A DNA stretch of 64,000 nt from the NCBI GenBank assembly GCA_000149265.1, contig CH001961.1:179960-243959 (forward strand). The letters run 5' to 3'. A program made the translations under genes and the position numbers. The notes under the pieces were generated by a model. It did no database searches. It had not been told where the DNA came from and saw only the letters and a list, made by a program, of their open reading frames with translations. The stretch is from Ciona savignyi. Taxonomy: Eukaryota; Chordata; Ascidiacea; Phlebobranchia; Cionidae. How positions within the stretch are numbered: position 1 is the first letter of the stretch; each line of letters begins with the position of its first letter. Below, one piece after another: positions 31,719-43,400 of the stretch.

Positions 31719-33199
31719 GGTAGGGGAAAGTCGGGACCAGTGAGCCACTTTTTCGAAAATGTTTCATAAGATTTCTATGGTTGATGCACTTGCGTTAAAA
31801 ACAAGTGTTACCAGTGCTACCATATTTGAAGTTTATTTTGATAACGTTTGAAGCTTTTTAAATGTAAGCTGTGCTGACAGGGGCCCAAAATGTACCAAGA
31901 CTCAAAGTGGCTCAATGGTCCCCTACGGTTGGGTCCTTTGAGCCACCCTATAGGGGCCTTTGCAGCCACTTTAAAATTAACAGTTATTTTGATTGTTAAT
32001 CACATAACTCAATCAATTTAGTTACCACAACCCACTTTAAACAAACAAAAGTTTTATTAACACTTACTACAGTACTGTTATATTTATTACTGCGAACAGT
32101 TAACACTTGGAAAATGTATCACCCGGCCCCACAATTGTCTCATATATTGCATCCGTTCAAATGTATATTTAGACTGGTCTGCAGTGAACTGTTTTATTTC
32201 GTTTGATCTAGTGGCGGTACCAATATACATGGGGGATTATACTATTTGTACAATTTTATCAATTGAAACAGAATGTATATCCTATAAGACCGGGTCTACA
32301 AAACCATCGGACTTTGGATGTTTTAGAAGAAAAAGATAATTCCAGTTCTTGCTGCAGCTTGCATACAAAAAAGGGCTCTTTTCCCATCGTATTCTACTTC
32401 AACAAAATCATCAACTTTTGCATCAGAAGATAACACCATGTTAAAACCTTTTTCAGCATCGGTCTCTTTACTGCTTTCTAAATTACCCGAACATGTGAAC
32501 AAGGCATTTTTAATTTGGGTAACTTCGACTAAAAAAATTTATCCTTAACTAAATTTCTGCAAAGGCATATTAATTAACATATTACCGTATTGCAGTTTGC
32601 ATACTAGGTGTTTCGTTAAAATAAAATTTTTAGGCTATTCAAATATGAAATTATGGTATAACCTATTGGCTGATAGGCCTGTATTGTACAAGTATACTTG
32701 TTTTTAAATGATTAAACCATAAAAAAATTATTAAAATCACGATAAAATATTAACACCAGCCTTTAAAAGCCCGTCATTAGGTACGAAGTAATGGTTCATT
32801 GGTCCCTGTAAAAGGTGGCTCAATGGTCCCTACCTACAAAGTCCAACATTTTTTTAAAATTACCATTAAAATATAGCTTTGATTTTTAAACAATCTACTA
32901 AACAGAAACAGTTACCTATACTCTATCACTGACTAAAATTATTTAATCTTAACAATATGCTGCCTTATTGCTAAAACGAAATTACGATTGGGAGTCATAG
33001 TTTAAAAACAGTACACAAAACAAAAAAACAACTACCACTTCAACAATATTTCCGCGAACGTCCCGCCATTTTCTACATAGTAATCAGTTTTCATAACGAT
33101 TCGATTCGTGATTAAAATTGGCGCTAAAGAGTTTTCGTATTGATTTTAAGTGGGGTGGTTCAAAGGTCCCGCATGGTCATGGGTGCCGACTTTCCCCTA
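31719..33199. mobile_element. ~1.48 kb DNA-transposon-like element, TAGGGGAAAGTCGG ends
   Basis: The left end GTAGGGGAAAGTCGGGACCA and right end GTGCCGACTTTCCCCTA are inverted. Variants of GGCTCAATGGTCCC and GAGCCAC recur inside both arms. Neither flank gives an obvious target duplication. An exon-like minus-strand frame lies inside (32,528-32,323). I do not recognise the superfamily. Confidence 0.6.
32323..32528 (-). CDS. Candidate terminal exon inside the 1.48 kb element
   Basis: After an acceptor-like T-run plus AG, the minus strand is open for about 67 codons to TAA (32,325-32,323). It reads EVTQIKNALFTCSGNLESS, then KVDDFVEVEYDGKRALFCMQ, ending in phenylalanines. The DDFVEVEYDGKRA stretch looks like real protein, possibly the C-terminal part of a transposase. 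No catalytic motif is visible, no upstream exon was found, and no function is assigned. Confidence 0.3.
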
Positions 33200-33509
33200 G
33201 GCTAACCCGGGACTAAGGCGAACTCTTAATCGGAATGCACAAACCTGTCCTTGTCAAGGCATTTATCGGACGTCGCCTCAACCAAGCAGATAAATACAAT
33301 TTCTCTATATATCACATAATGCAATATTTTGTTAGCCTAAGCCCTAAAGGGTCAGTGATCTGACGAATTGTCCTGGAAGGACGCCGTCTACACTTTCTCA
33401 TAACGTAAATAAACAACCCCACTTATTTTTCCAATCGTAACAAACACCCCTCTATCATATACACCACAATATCTCCAGTAACCCGACGGTAGACGGCGGG
33501 TGCCCGCCT

Positions 33510-33790
33510 GATTTGACCAGTCGAATAGATTCTTGGCGTAGTGCGTCACTTTTCAACGGAAGGATTATGTGATCCCAATTGGTCGCTAACTATTCGGCTG
33601 CGTCCTTATGTAAGCCAACGAGCAGGCCAGAACTAGTGGTTTAATGAACTGTACTAATATTGAACGAACGTTTCAATCATACCCAATACAGTGCAAAAGC
33701 TCTTTTAACCCGACGGTGGCCACGAGGTTAACTGAAGTTTAACCGTGATAACGCCCTTTTACTTATTCACAAAATAATCTGACGAATACA
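33510..33790 (+). mobile_element. Old, degenerate long SINE
   Basis: It retains GGCGTAGTGCGTCACTTTTC, CAATTGGTCGCTAACT and ACCCGACGGTGGCCACGAGG. A similar decayed piece is at 33,230-33,500. Confidence 0.5.
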
Positions 33791-33879
33791 CATGCGATAA
33801 CGCTCCATTGCATTTTCAGCTTTCGGGGAAAGGCAAGATTACTTCTTATCATTTAGCTCTAATATAGCCTATATCCGCT

Positions 33880-34105
33880 AGCTAGTCGGTTGTGGCCTTG
33901 GGCAAGGCACTTTACGGACATTGCCTGAACCCGCGGATTAATGGGTTCTACCAAATTGAAGAAACATGTCTATCATATACAACACACTGCAATAGCTCCA
34001 GTAACCCGACGGTGGGCGCGAGGTGATATGACGATTGCCCGGGTGTTAACCCGCTTGGTTTTCTTATTCACGGGGATAAACATGAATGCCCTATCCTTTC
34101 CCTAT
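33880..34105 (+). mobile_element. Long SINE lacking the tRNA-like head
   Basis: It runs from GCTAGCTAGTCGGTTGTGGC through AATGGGTTCTACCAAATTGA to GGGATAAACATGAATGCCC. Confidence 0.75.
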
Positions 34106-34482
34106 CCGTATAAACAACTTTCACCGTTTATGTTTTGTAATTGACATGAACAAAAACTCACAAAACAGTGCCAGTGCAAAGGTAAAAACAAAGACAATAT
34201 TTTATTGCAAAGGGCACTGTCATTTCTTTTGGTTTGGTCTGAAATAAAATCATAAATAATTGCACTGTTTCAAAAAGATGTTTTTTTAACTGTTAGAGGT
34301 AACAAAATCACTAAAACCATTTGCTGTACGTTTAGTGCATAAAACTTGGAGCGCCCGACAAAATCTGTATTAAAACAAAACATAGAGATCTTTTTGATAT
34401 ACGCATTCATAGGTGATTTGGTATTGTAAAAAAGACGGGTCAAATCCTGCAAGACACAACGCAACGCGACAAATCCACCAGT

Positions 34483-37400
34483 TTACGTTGGGCAACGCCA
34501 ACGGTCCAAACCAATATTCTGTAGTCTGCGGACAGTGCCCGATTTCCATATTAACCAGAAGACGCCAAGTACGAGACAAATGACGCACTCGATATAAAAA
34601 CCGTCTATCGTCGTAACGCATGTTCCACCGCTTGATTCACAAACCTGGAAATAAATGACGGTTTGTTGTAAATTTAATTTGTCTGACAAATTAGTTTAGT
34701 TGTTTAGTGCGTCTCAACCGAAAAGTCGCCAGCTAGTCTGTTGGTACCTTGGGCATGGCACTTAACAGACATTGCCTGAACCCNNNNNNNNNNNNNNNNN
34801 NNNNNNNNNNNNNNNNNNNNNNNNNNNNNNNNNNNNNNNNNNNNNNNNNNNNNNNNNNNNNNNNNNNNNNNNNNNNNNNNNNNTTGCGCCCACCGCCGGG
34901 TTACCGGAGCTATTGCAGTGTGTTGTATATGATAGACACGTTCCTTCAATTTGGTAGAACCCATTAATCCGCTGGGTTCAGGCAATGTCCGTAAAGTGCC
35001 TTGCCCAAGGACACAACCGTCTAGCTAGCGACCAGTTTCGCACCTGCAACCTTTCGATTGAAAGGCAACGCACTTAACCGCTAGACCATCGGGCCGGACG
35101 ATTGAAGTAACATGTCTACCATACACAAAACACTGCAATAGCTCCGATAACCGGTGGGCGTAGTTTCGAGTGAAAACTGTTTTAAATTCATCGAGTTATA
35201 ATGCAAATGAGAAAAAAAGCCTAAACCAAGAATATGCTCGTTAACTTTATATATGGAGTGCATGTTAAACCCAAAATCTTGTTGATTAAAGTCATAACTA
35301 CAGTAACAGCTGGCAAAAATCCCTTGTTAAATCGTCCGGCTGGTTATTATGGTATTTTACAGCGTCGCCTTTTAACCAAAAGGTAACAGCTGGCAAAAAT
35401 CTTTATTAAATGAGGAAACTTACCGCTTTGGACTCTTTGTCACAATTTGCAAGATTTGAAGTTCCCCCAACACAATTGGTTGTAGTCAATGCCCCAACAT
35501 ACCACAGCGCTAATGTGCTAGGCCAGGTCCCTGTATAGATGTTATAGTTTAATTTCATATTATAAGTTTGTGTTTATCAATATAAAAGATTCAGCATTTG
35601 TATACACTGTTTTTGATGGCATATTAACGACTGTTTTTTTATTTTACTTGCTGTTGTTACTATGGCAAAATATGTATAAACTGAAACTAATTGTTTTTTT
35701 AACCACTGAAAACAAAAAGCAAAAATTACTTTATCATTGCAATTTGGAAAAAAAACAAGTTTTATTATATTCAGAAAAAATACATTAAGGGGAAAAAAAG
35801 GAGGGAAACTGCACACTAATATGAAGATTATGACATTAAGAGTCAGTTTTAAACATGGGATTGGAGTAAGGGATAGTACTGGGGTTGAGATTAGTGTTTA
35901 GGGCAAGGTTTAAATTGGTTTCCATAATTTTAGTGAGTAGTTTCCTTCCTTCCCTCCTTTTAGTGTTGCCCGACATAAAGGGACAGTTTATGCGATAGTA
36001 AAAGTATGGTTAAAGATGCCAAAAAAACACGAATTAAAATAAAAATGTTTAAAACTGCGTAATGTAATTGTACAAAGGCTCACCTCCCAAATTTGCAACA
36101 GTATTGAGTAGAGTCATATATGTTCCACCTATTTTGGGGTCGCTAATTTTAGCGTTGAAAGCCATAACGGAGACAAACATACTGTATAACGCCACCTGAA
36201 ATAATGACTGTTTTATCAAAACTGAATTAAAACCTAAATCACAAATTCACAGATAAATCTAAAAGTAAGAATTTAACTTTTTTTTACAACAGAATAAGAA
36301 TTGGGTTCCATTCAATTAAACCTTTCCTTAGATAAAAACAGCTGATTAAAATAAAATATATGTAAGTGTCCAAATTAGGATAGGAAAATTTATGTTTATA
36401 TCTGTGAATGGGAAAGCGCAAGCGGTAATAACACACGCAACCGTCAGATCACCTCGCACACACCGATGGGTTACTGGAGCAATTGCATTGTGTTGATGAT
36501 GATTCAAAAGTTCCTTCAATTTAGTAGAACCCATTAATACACTGGGTTAAGGCAATGTCCGTAAAGTGCCTTGCCCAAGGACACAACCAAACTAAGCTAG
36601 TGACCAGTTTCAAACCTGCATCCCTTCAGCTGAGGCGACGCATTAAACCACTAGAATAATCTGTCAGAGTAGAACCCATTAATCCACTAAGTGTAGGCCA
36701 TTTCCATTAACCCTTAGACGACGACGGTTACATATTTGTAACCTAGATGTGTCCCCGAAAAAAATGCACAATTCAGTCGTTTCTTGGGGGATTTTCCTAG
36801 TTTTGATATTTTTGGAAAGCATTTGAATAGATCTTTCGAAATAACGCATAAAAATATAATCCTTCCATTTAAAAATTTTGAGTAATATTGCTCCAAACAT
36901 TTTTCTTCAAAATTTTTGTATCTAGTTTAACTTTTAGGTAAAATATCGCTTTTTTTGGGTTCTGGGGAGTTAAAATTGTTACACCAGTTGCTGTGAGAAT
37001 AAAACTAGCAGTAGCCGTCTTTGTTTTCGAGTTTACCAGTCATTTTCGATTTTTCAACGATATATGTAAACATATGTGTACATGTTTTTTTCTAATTACT
37101 ATTGATATTTATTCATTTTTTCGACTTTGTTTTTCAATTATTATTTGATATTCGAAAGAAATATGGCAACTTCGGAATAGATTACAGCCGATTAGGCTGC
37201 CAGCATGATCGAGGCCGACAGTGATCGTGGTGATGAAATGCCATATTTGTCAGTTTTATGTGACGTCATCACGCTTAGTTGACGTCATCAAAAAACAAAA
37301 GACGTAACTTTGTAGGAAATTTCATTTTGAACACTTTTGTAATACATTACTATCTTCTACAAGCTACCAGTAACGAGTAATTAGAGTATAAATTACTAAT

Positions 37401-40400
37401 TATGACGTCATTACAAATACTACAACGTCATCAAAAAAAAAAATACCAATTTGTAGAAAATTATCTACTGGACAACTTTGTAATAGATTGTTCTTCTCTA
37501 AGTCCAACAGTATTCGCAGCAAACAAGGTTAAAGCAACCTTACTCAAAAGTGCCAAAAACTGCAAAAGTTTCGTCGTCTTCAAAGGGTTAAGTGCCTTGC
37601 CCGAAGCAAACTAACCAAACTAATCATCAGACAATTAGTTAATGTAAAGGACTTTACCTGGTGAATGAAGTAGGTAACAAGTATAATCCCAAAGTAGTAA
37701 TAGGGGAAACTGCCATCTGCTTGTTTGAATGATGGCGTCCAATAAATCACTGCTGCAAACCACACAGTGAATATTAATCTGAAAGAAGAAAGTGTCGTGT
37801 AAATCAAGTGTAAATAAAAGGCAAACTATTTTAAATGTAGTTTTTTGACCCTTCAAAAAACAATAAATAAGGGAACACATGCTTGCAATATAGAAAAGGA
37901 AAGCAGAAAAAAAAACAACATTTGTTATAGCATATTATGGAAAAATTAAATGTTATATATGCAGCCTTAAATTTAACTAAGCTGAATGAGACTTGTTATT
38001 GTTCAAAAATTTATTAAAATTAAATGGAATAAATCAGAAATTAAAATAAAAAAATTATGGTTAGCATTGTCATTTGGCAATAAAACAACAGTGAAAGTTA
38101 AACAAACAAGGAATTAAAGAACTATGCCAATTCATATACAATCTCCCTAAATGGCCAAATGGCGGTGGTAAACCCAAAGCCAATGGAAATATCAAATGAC
38201 TGAGTTTTTTACAGATTAAATTGTGGGTCAAAATATTTGATCTTCACCATAAGAAATGGAAATAAAAATAATCTTTAAATTGAATGAATACATAACAGTA
38301 GTAATGCAATATATTTAGATAGGATATTCATGTTTATTCCCGTGAATGGGAAAACCAAGGTGGTTAACACAAGCACAATCGTCAGATCACCTTGCGCCCA
38401 CCGTCGGGTTATCGGAGCTATTGCAATATGTTGTGTATGATTCACATGTTACTTCAAATTTGGTAGAACCCATTAATACAATGGGTTCAGGCAATGTCTG
38501 TTAAATGCCTTGCCCAAGGACACAACCGACTAGCTAGTGCCCAGTTTCGTACCCGCAACCCTTTGGCAAAAAGGCGACGCACTAACCAACTAGACTGATT
38601 TGTTTGTTAGATCTAACTTAAATGCACTGAGAAAGTCCGTTGCTTTTTAAAAACCTTGCAATCTAAATATAATTAAAAGCATCGTTTACCTATATCGAAC
38701 TGCTTTAAGAAAGATGTCCAATGGCCTGGGGCCAGAAGTATATTTAGCAATAACAAGAGGAAGAGCTATTTGCAATGGTGTGAGCGGTATTGCCAGCAAT
38801 GCCAACGTTTCCTTGTGGATTCCACACTCAATGAGTTTCAGCGCAACAATCGATTCGGAAGCGAAACCAATCTGGAATGGGATGAGTGAAATTTTAAAGA
38901 AATCTTGTATAAAAATTCTAAAGATTTGAGTAAAATTCTAAAGATTTCTTGTTTAAATTTTTTTTATAGATTTGAGTGAAATTTTAAAAGATGAGTAAAA
39001 TTCTTAAGATTTCTTGTTTAAAAATTTTATAGATTTGAGTGAAATTCTAAAAGATGAGTAAAATTCTTAAGATCTCTTGTATAAAAATTCTAAAGATTTG
39101 ACTGAAATTTTAAAAGATAAGTGAAATTCTAAAGATTTGACTGAAATTTTAAAAGATAAGTGAAATTCTAAAGATTTCTTGTTTAAAATTTTTATAGATT
39201 TGAATGAAATTCCAAAAGATGAGTGAAAATCTAAAGATGAATGCAATCTGGAATGTATCAATCTGTATTATTGTGGTAATCAATATAGACCTGTCCCATT
39301 ACCATATTCACTAGTGTTTAATATAAAGTAAAAATTCTTTCGATATCAATTTTTTTTTTCACTAAATTTTTTTTATATTAATTTTATTCAGTATAGTTTT
39401 GCAGTTTTTCACTAGGGAGCAAAACAATCTAGAATGGAATGAGTTAAATTCTAGAGATCTCTTGTTTTAAAGCAAAGGAAAATAGGAAAATATTAATCAC
39501 TTGCCCTAATTAAAATAATATATGTTAATACATATATATGTTGGTATAGGAGGACAAGTTACACGGGGTGCTTAATAAAATATAGGTTAAAACAGACACG
39601 GGCAAACTACTGCCCCGAGCTAAATCCATCCTGTAGTCTTTTATTATGGCTCGCCGGATGTTATTGACATGTTAACAGACTAAATAGCAATATCACAGCT
39701 AAATTTTTACGTTGCTTGACGCAACAGTGCTTTCTGGTTTTATTCAGTAATGTACTGTATTTCTTAGTTTAATGTTTTTTATAAGCAGTGGCAAACTATA
39801 TGTGAGTGGCAGTTAGATTACTTAGCCCGCCAGTTCAGGAATGATATATTTTTAAACCTGATCCAAAAATACTGCCCACCCCTGGGTTAAAAGTTTGCAA
39901 CGTACTTCTAAGAGATCAATATGTTTTGTTTGTTTGTGGGAATTCAATAATGTTTAATTATTAACCAAAAGGGTAAGTTTATAACATTGCATGCAGAATG
40001 AGTCCGTTCAGCACACACAAGATAATAAAAGATTATTGCAGATTGCAAACACTTTGAAATGGGACAAAGTTATGATGAAAAGGTAAATGTGGCAAATGCA
40101 GTTTCCAGCAATTATAAAAGCAGTCTGTTTTACTACATAGAATACCGTACAATGCCTTACAAAGAATCAGGTTACGGCAGCTATTACAATGAATTGTAAA
40201 CGATAGACAGACTTTAGTTGCTGCAATTAACTTCAGCCCATTAATCCGCTTCTACTACATTTCTACTATGTATGCATAACTGTCAATGTGAGCTACAGGC
40301 AGATATACAAATTAGTTACTTTTTTAACTAAAAGTTACTAGTCTGCAATTAGAATCGATTGATAATGCTTAAAAAGAGTATCTTTTATGTTCATCATAAC

Positions 40401-43400
40401 CTGCAATCTCATGGCAAGAAGTTTTAACTTAAGATTTTTAAAGGATTTACAAAAGAACAAATCGCCATTGCGTAAAACAGGAACAGGAGAGTTAGACTGG
40501 AGCACGGTACACCAGGACACCGGGTCGTTTGTCCAAAAACCAACCTTAGCGGCCGAATGGTTGAAATTTAAACTCACACAGACGCAAATAAACCAGTATG
40601 AAAGGTAATTTTGGTAACGCCTTTTTGTCTACTTTGGTTAAGAAATGTTTGTAGCTTTGTGAGGTAAATAATGCAATGCAGGGTTTATACCTTTTGATGA
40701 AAACTAGGATCGTGCTAAATGTGAATAAAACTAAATGATAGATGAAAACTTAAAATCAAACAAATTAATATTCATACCAAAATATTTTTTGTAAAATGAA
40801 TAAAATGACTTAATGCCAACATTAGAATTTTACTAAGATGCTACAATTTTGCAAGGTGGTTATCTTGGTGATTGAATGTTCAGAAAAAAGTAGTGTTAAA
40901 AAATAATACATATTTTGTGAAAACTGTAGCATATTTTTGGAAAACTGTAACATATTTTATGAAAACTTTAGCATATTTTGAGAAAACTGTCACATTTTTT
41001 GTAAAAACTGTATTACTAAAGTAGTATGTATTATAAACATTTTCTATCTTTTAACAGAGAAGGCTACCTTGCTCCTGTTAAAGTGCTAAGTGATGCTCAA
41101 TGTGATCTTTTGCTGGAAGACTACAGGAAATTCATTGTAAATACTCAAATATTATTGTGTGGTAATCAATACAGATCTGTCCCCTTACCTTACATAGTGT
41201 TTTATATAACTGAAAATTCATTCGATATGAAAAACTTATTTTGATATTAACTCTTTTGTATATTCATTTTATGCAGTACAGTTTTGCAGTTTTGGAAAGT
41301 TGATAATGTTTATGCGGTATATTGGTTTTATTTTTTATTTTCGCGCAGTTAGTTTTTTGAGTATCTTGAAAACGAAAAACTTATTTTGCTTTATAAAAGT
41401 GAAAACGCACCCACGGATACACAGGGTCAAAAATCTATTAAATTTCGGGCGAGTAAGAATTCACTCGCATGTGGAAGCTCACACGAGTAACGGAAGTAAA
41501 TCGTTTACGCGAACATTTTGATAAAGCTGCTGTAAGAATTATAGACCCCAGTATTCGGACGCGCCATGTGTATAATAAAACGGTTGCAATGATGAGGATT
41601 TGTTTTTTATTCCTCTATGCGTCAGTTGAATAGAAAGCGATTGCAATAAATGTTAATATTAGTTTTTTATTTGCAAGAGTAAATTCTTACCCGCATGGCG
41701 TGTACTGTTACTTGTGCGTTTTTTTGCATGTGGATACATTTGTACTCCAATATTTAAATGAGTTTTATGATTTGCGCTACCACCAGGATAGTGACGGCCA
41801 CCCTTTGTTCTATGAGTTCCACAAAAACCAAACTGGGGATTCAAGCAATGTTTTGATGCATGCACTTGGACATTGGAGGATAACCAGAGCATTTCACGAC
41901 ATCATATTCCACCCCGGTATTTGTGTAAGTGGAGCTGATTGCCAAGTTTGCAAAGATTTTTCAGGGCAGTAATAAAATCGATGCGCAGAAATCGATTTCA
42001 AAGAAAATTTAATAACTAAAATTGATGCGAAGTTTAAAACTCGGAATTTGTTACTTTTCATCACACTAATGAGGTTAAGTTTAAAATTATGGGGTGTTGA
42101 AATTGCCATGTTATCACAAGTATTGCAGTGTGCTGTTCATGGTTCATCTGTTTAATAGAATTCACTTTTAATAGAAAACCAAGGGGGTTAACACACGGGC
42201 AATCGTCAGATCACCTCACGTCCATCGTCGAGTTACCGGAGCTATTGCAGCGTGTTGTGTATGATTCACACGTTCACTCAGTTTCAATAGAATTCATTAA
42301 TTAGCTGGGTTTAGGCAATGTTCGTTAAATGCCTTGCTCAAGGACACAACCAACTAGCTAATGACCAGTTTCGAACCTGCAATTATTTGGCTGAAAAGCG
42401 ACGCACTAAACCACCAAGGTATTTGTACAAATTGTTCTAAGACCATTTTACCTTAGCTAAGTCTAATACCATAAAAATGTTAATGAAAATAAAGCTATTT
42501 GAACAGATTGTTCTGAGACTATTTTCCACTTATTAAGTCTAATAACATAAAAAAATTTAACAAGACTTTACGAACTACACATATTGCCAATTAGGTTCCT
42601 GCGTCCCAATTGATAGGAAATGACGGAAAAGAATCAGCGATTCGATTTTGGCACGACCAGCTGTTTGCCAAACCAGCTAAATACGGAGGATGCGTTGCGT
42701 GGCACCAGGATTACAGTTATTGGACCCGGACCTACCCCATGAAGCATATTACGGTGGGGACTTCTGGTTCTAAGTACTACAACTGGCAACTGTATGCCCG
42801 CCGGCCTTTTCACATTTTTTAAATGATATAATATTAATTGTAATATATAACATTACTTAATTACTTAAAAAATGCACAGAAAATGCTTCTGTATCCCGTA
42901 TTTAAATGTGAGGTAATATTGTAATACTGACTACAAATTACATCTTCAAAGATAAAAGGTCTTTAACAATACAGTAAAGGTGTAATGGAATGTACAAACT
43001 GTACAGTATAGGTAAAACATTACAAATTGCTAACTTTCTATGGTGTTGAAACATTTCGAAATGTAACACAAATTACTAGAGAATCTGCATTTTTCCTAAC
43101 ATATTTAAAAAAATGATTTTAAAAGTTTTCAGATGTGTTCTTCCTTCTACTAAGTAACCAAGTAAAATGCTCTGTAAATCTAGCCATTCCTGTTCTGGCA
43201 CTAAAATAGCTATTAACGAAATTAAAAAATTGCTATTTCTTGCAGCTTTTTTTTTAATTTAAAAATTGCTGTTTCTTACAGCCTTTTTTTAATTCAAAAC
43301 TTGCTCTTTCTTACAACCTTTTTTCAATTCAAAAATTGCTTTCCATTAACTGGTAATTCAAAAATTGCTTTCCATTAACTGGTAATTTTTTTTCTGTATA

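Larger units (their letters stand above)
30713..34482. other. Transposon-rich intergenic region
   Basis: Between the PRMT9 start and the SLC33A1 stop. Positions 30,713-31,370 contain nothing recognisable. Then come a SINE interrupted by a hAT MITE (31,390-31,690), a 1.5 kb inverted-repeat element (31,719-33,199), old SINE pieces (33,230-33,790) and a good SINE (33,880-34,105). Short frames at 33,941 and 34,270 are SINE or antisense shadows. Confidence 0.65.
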
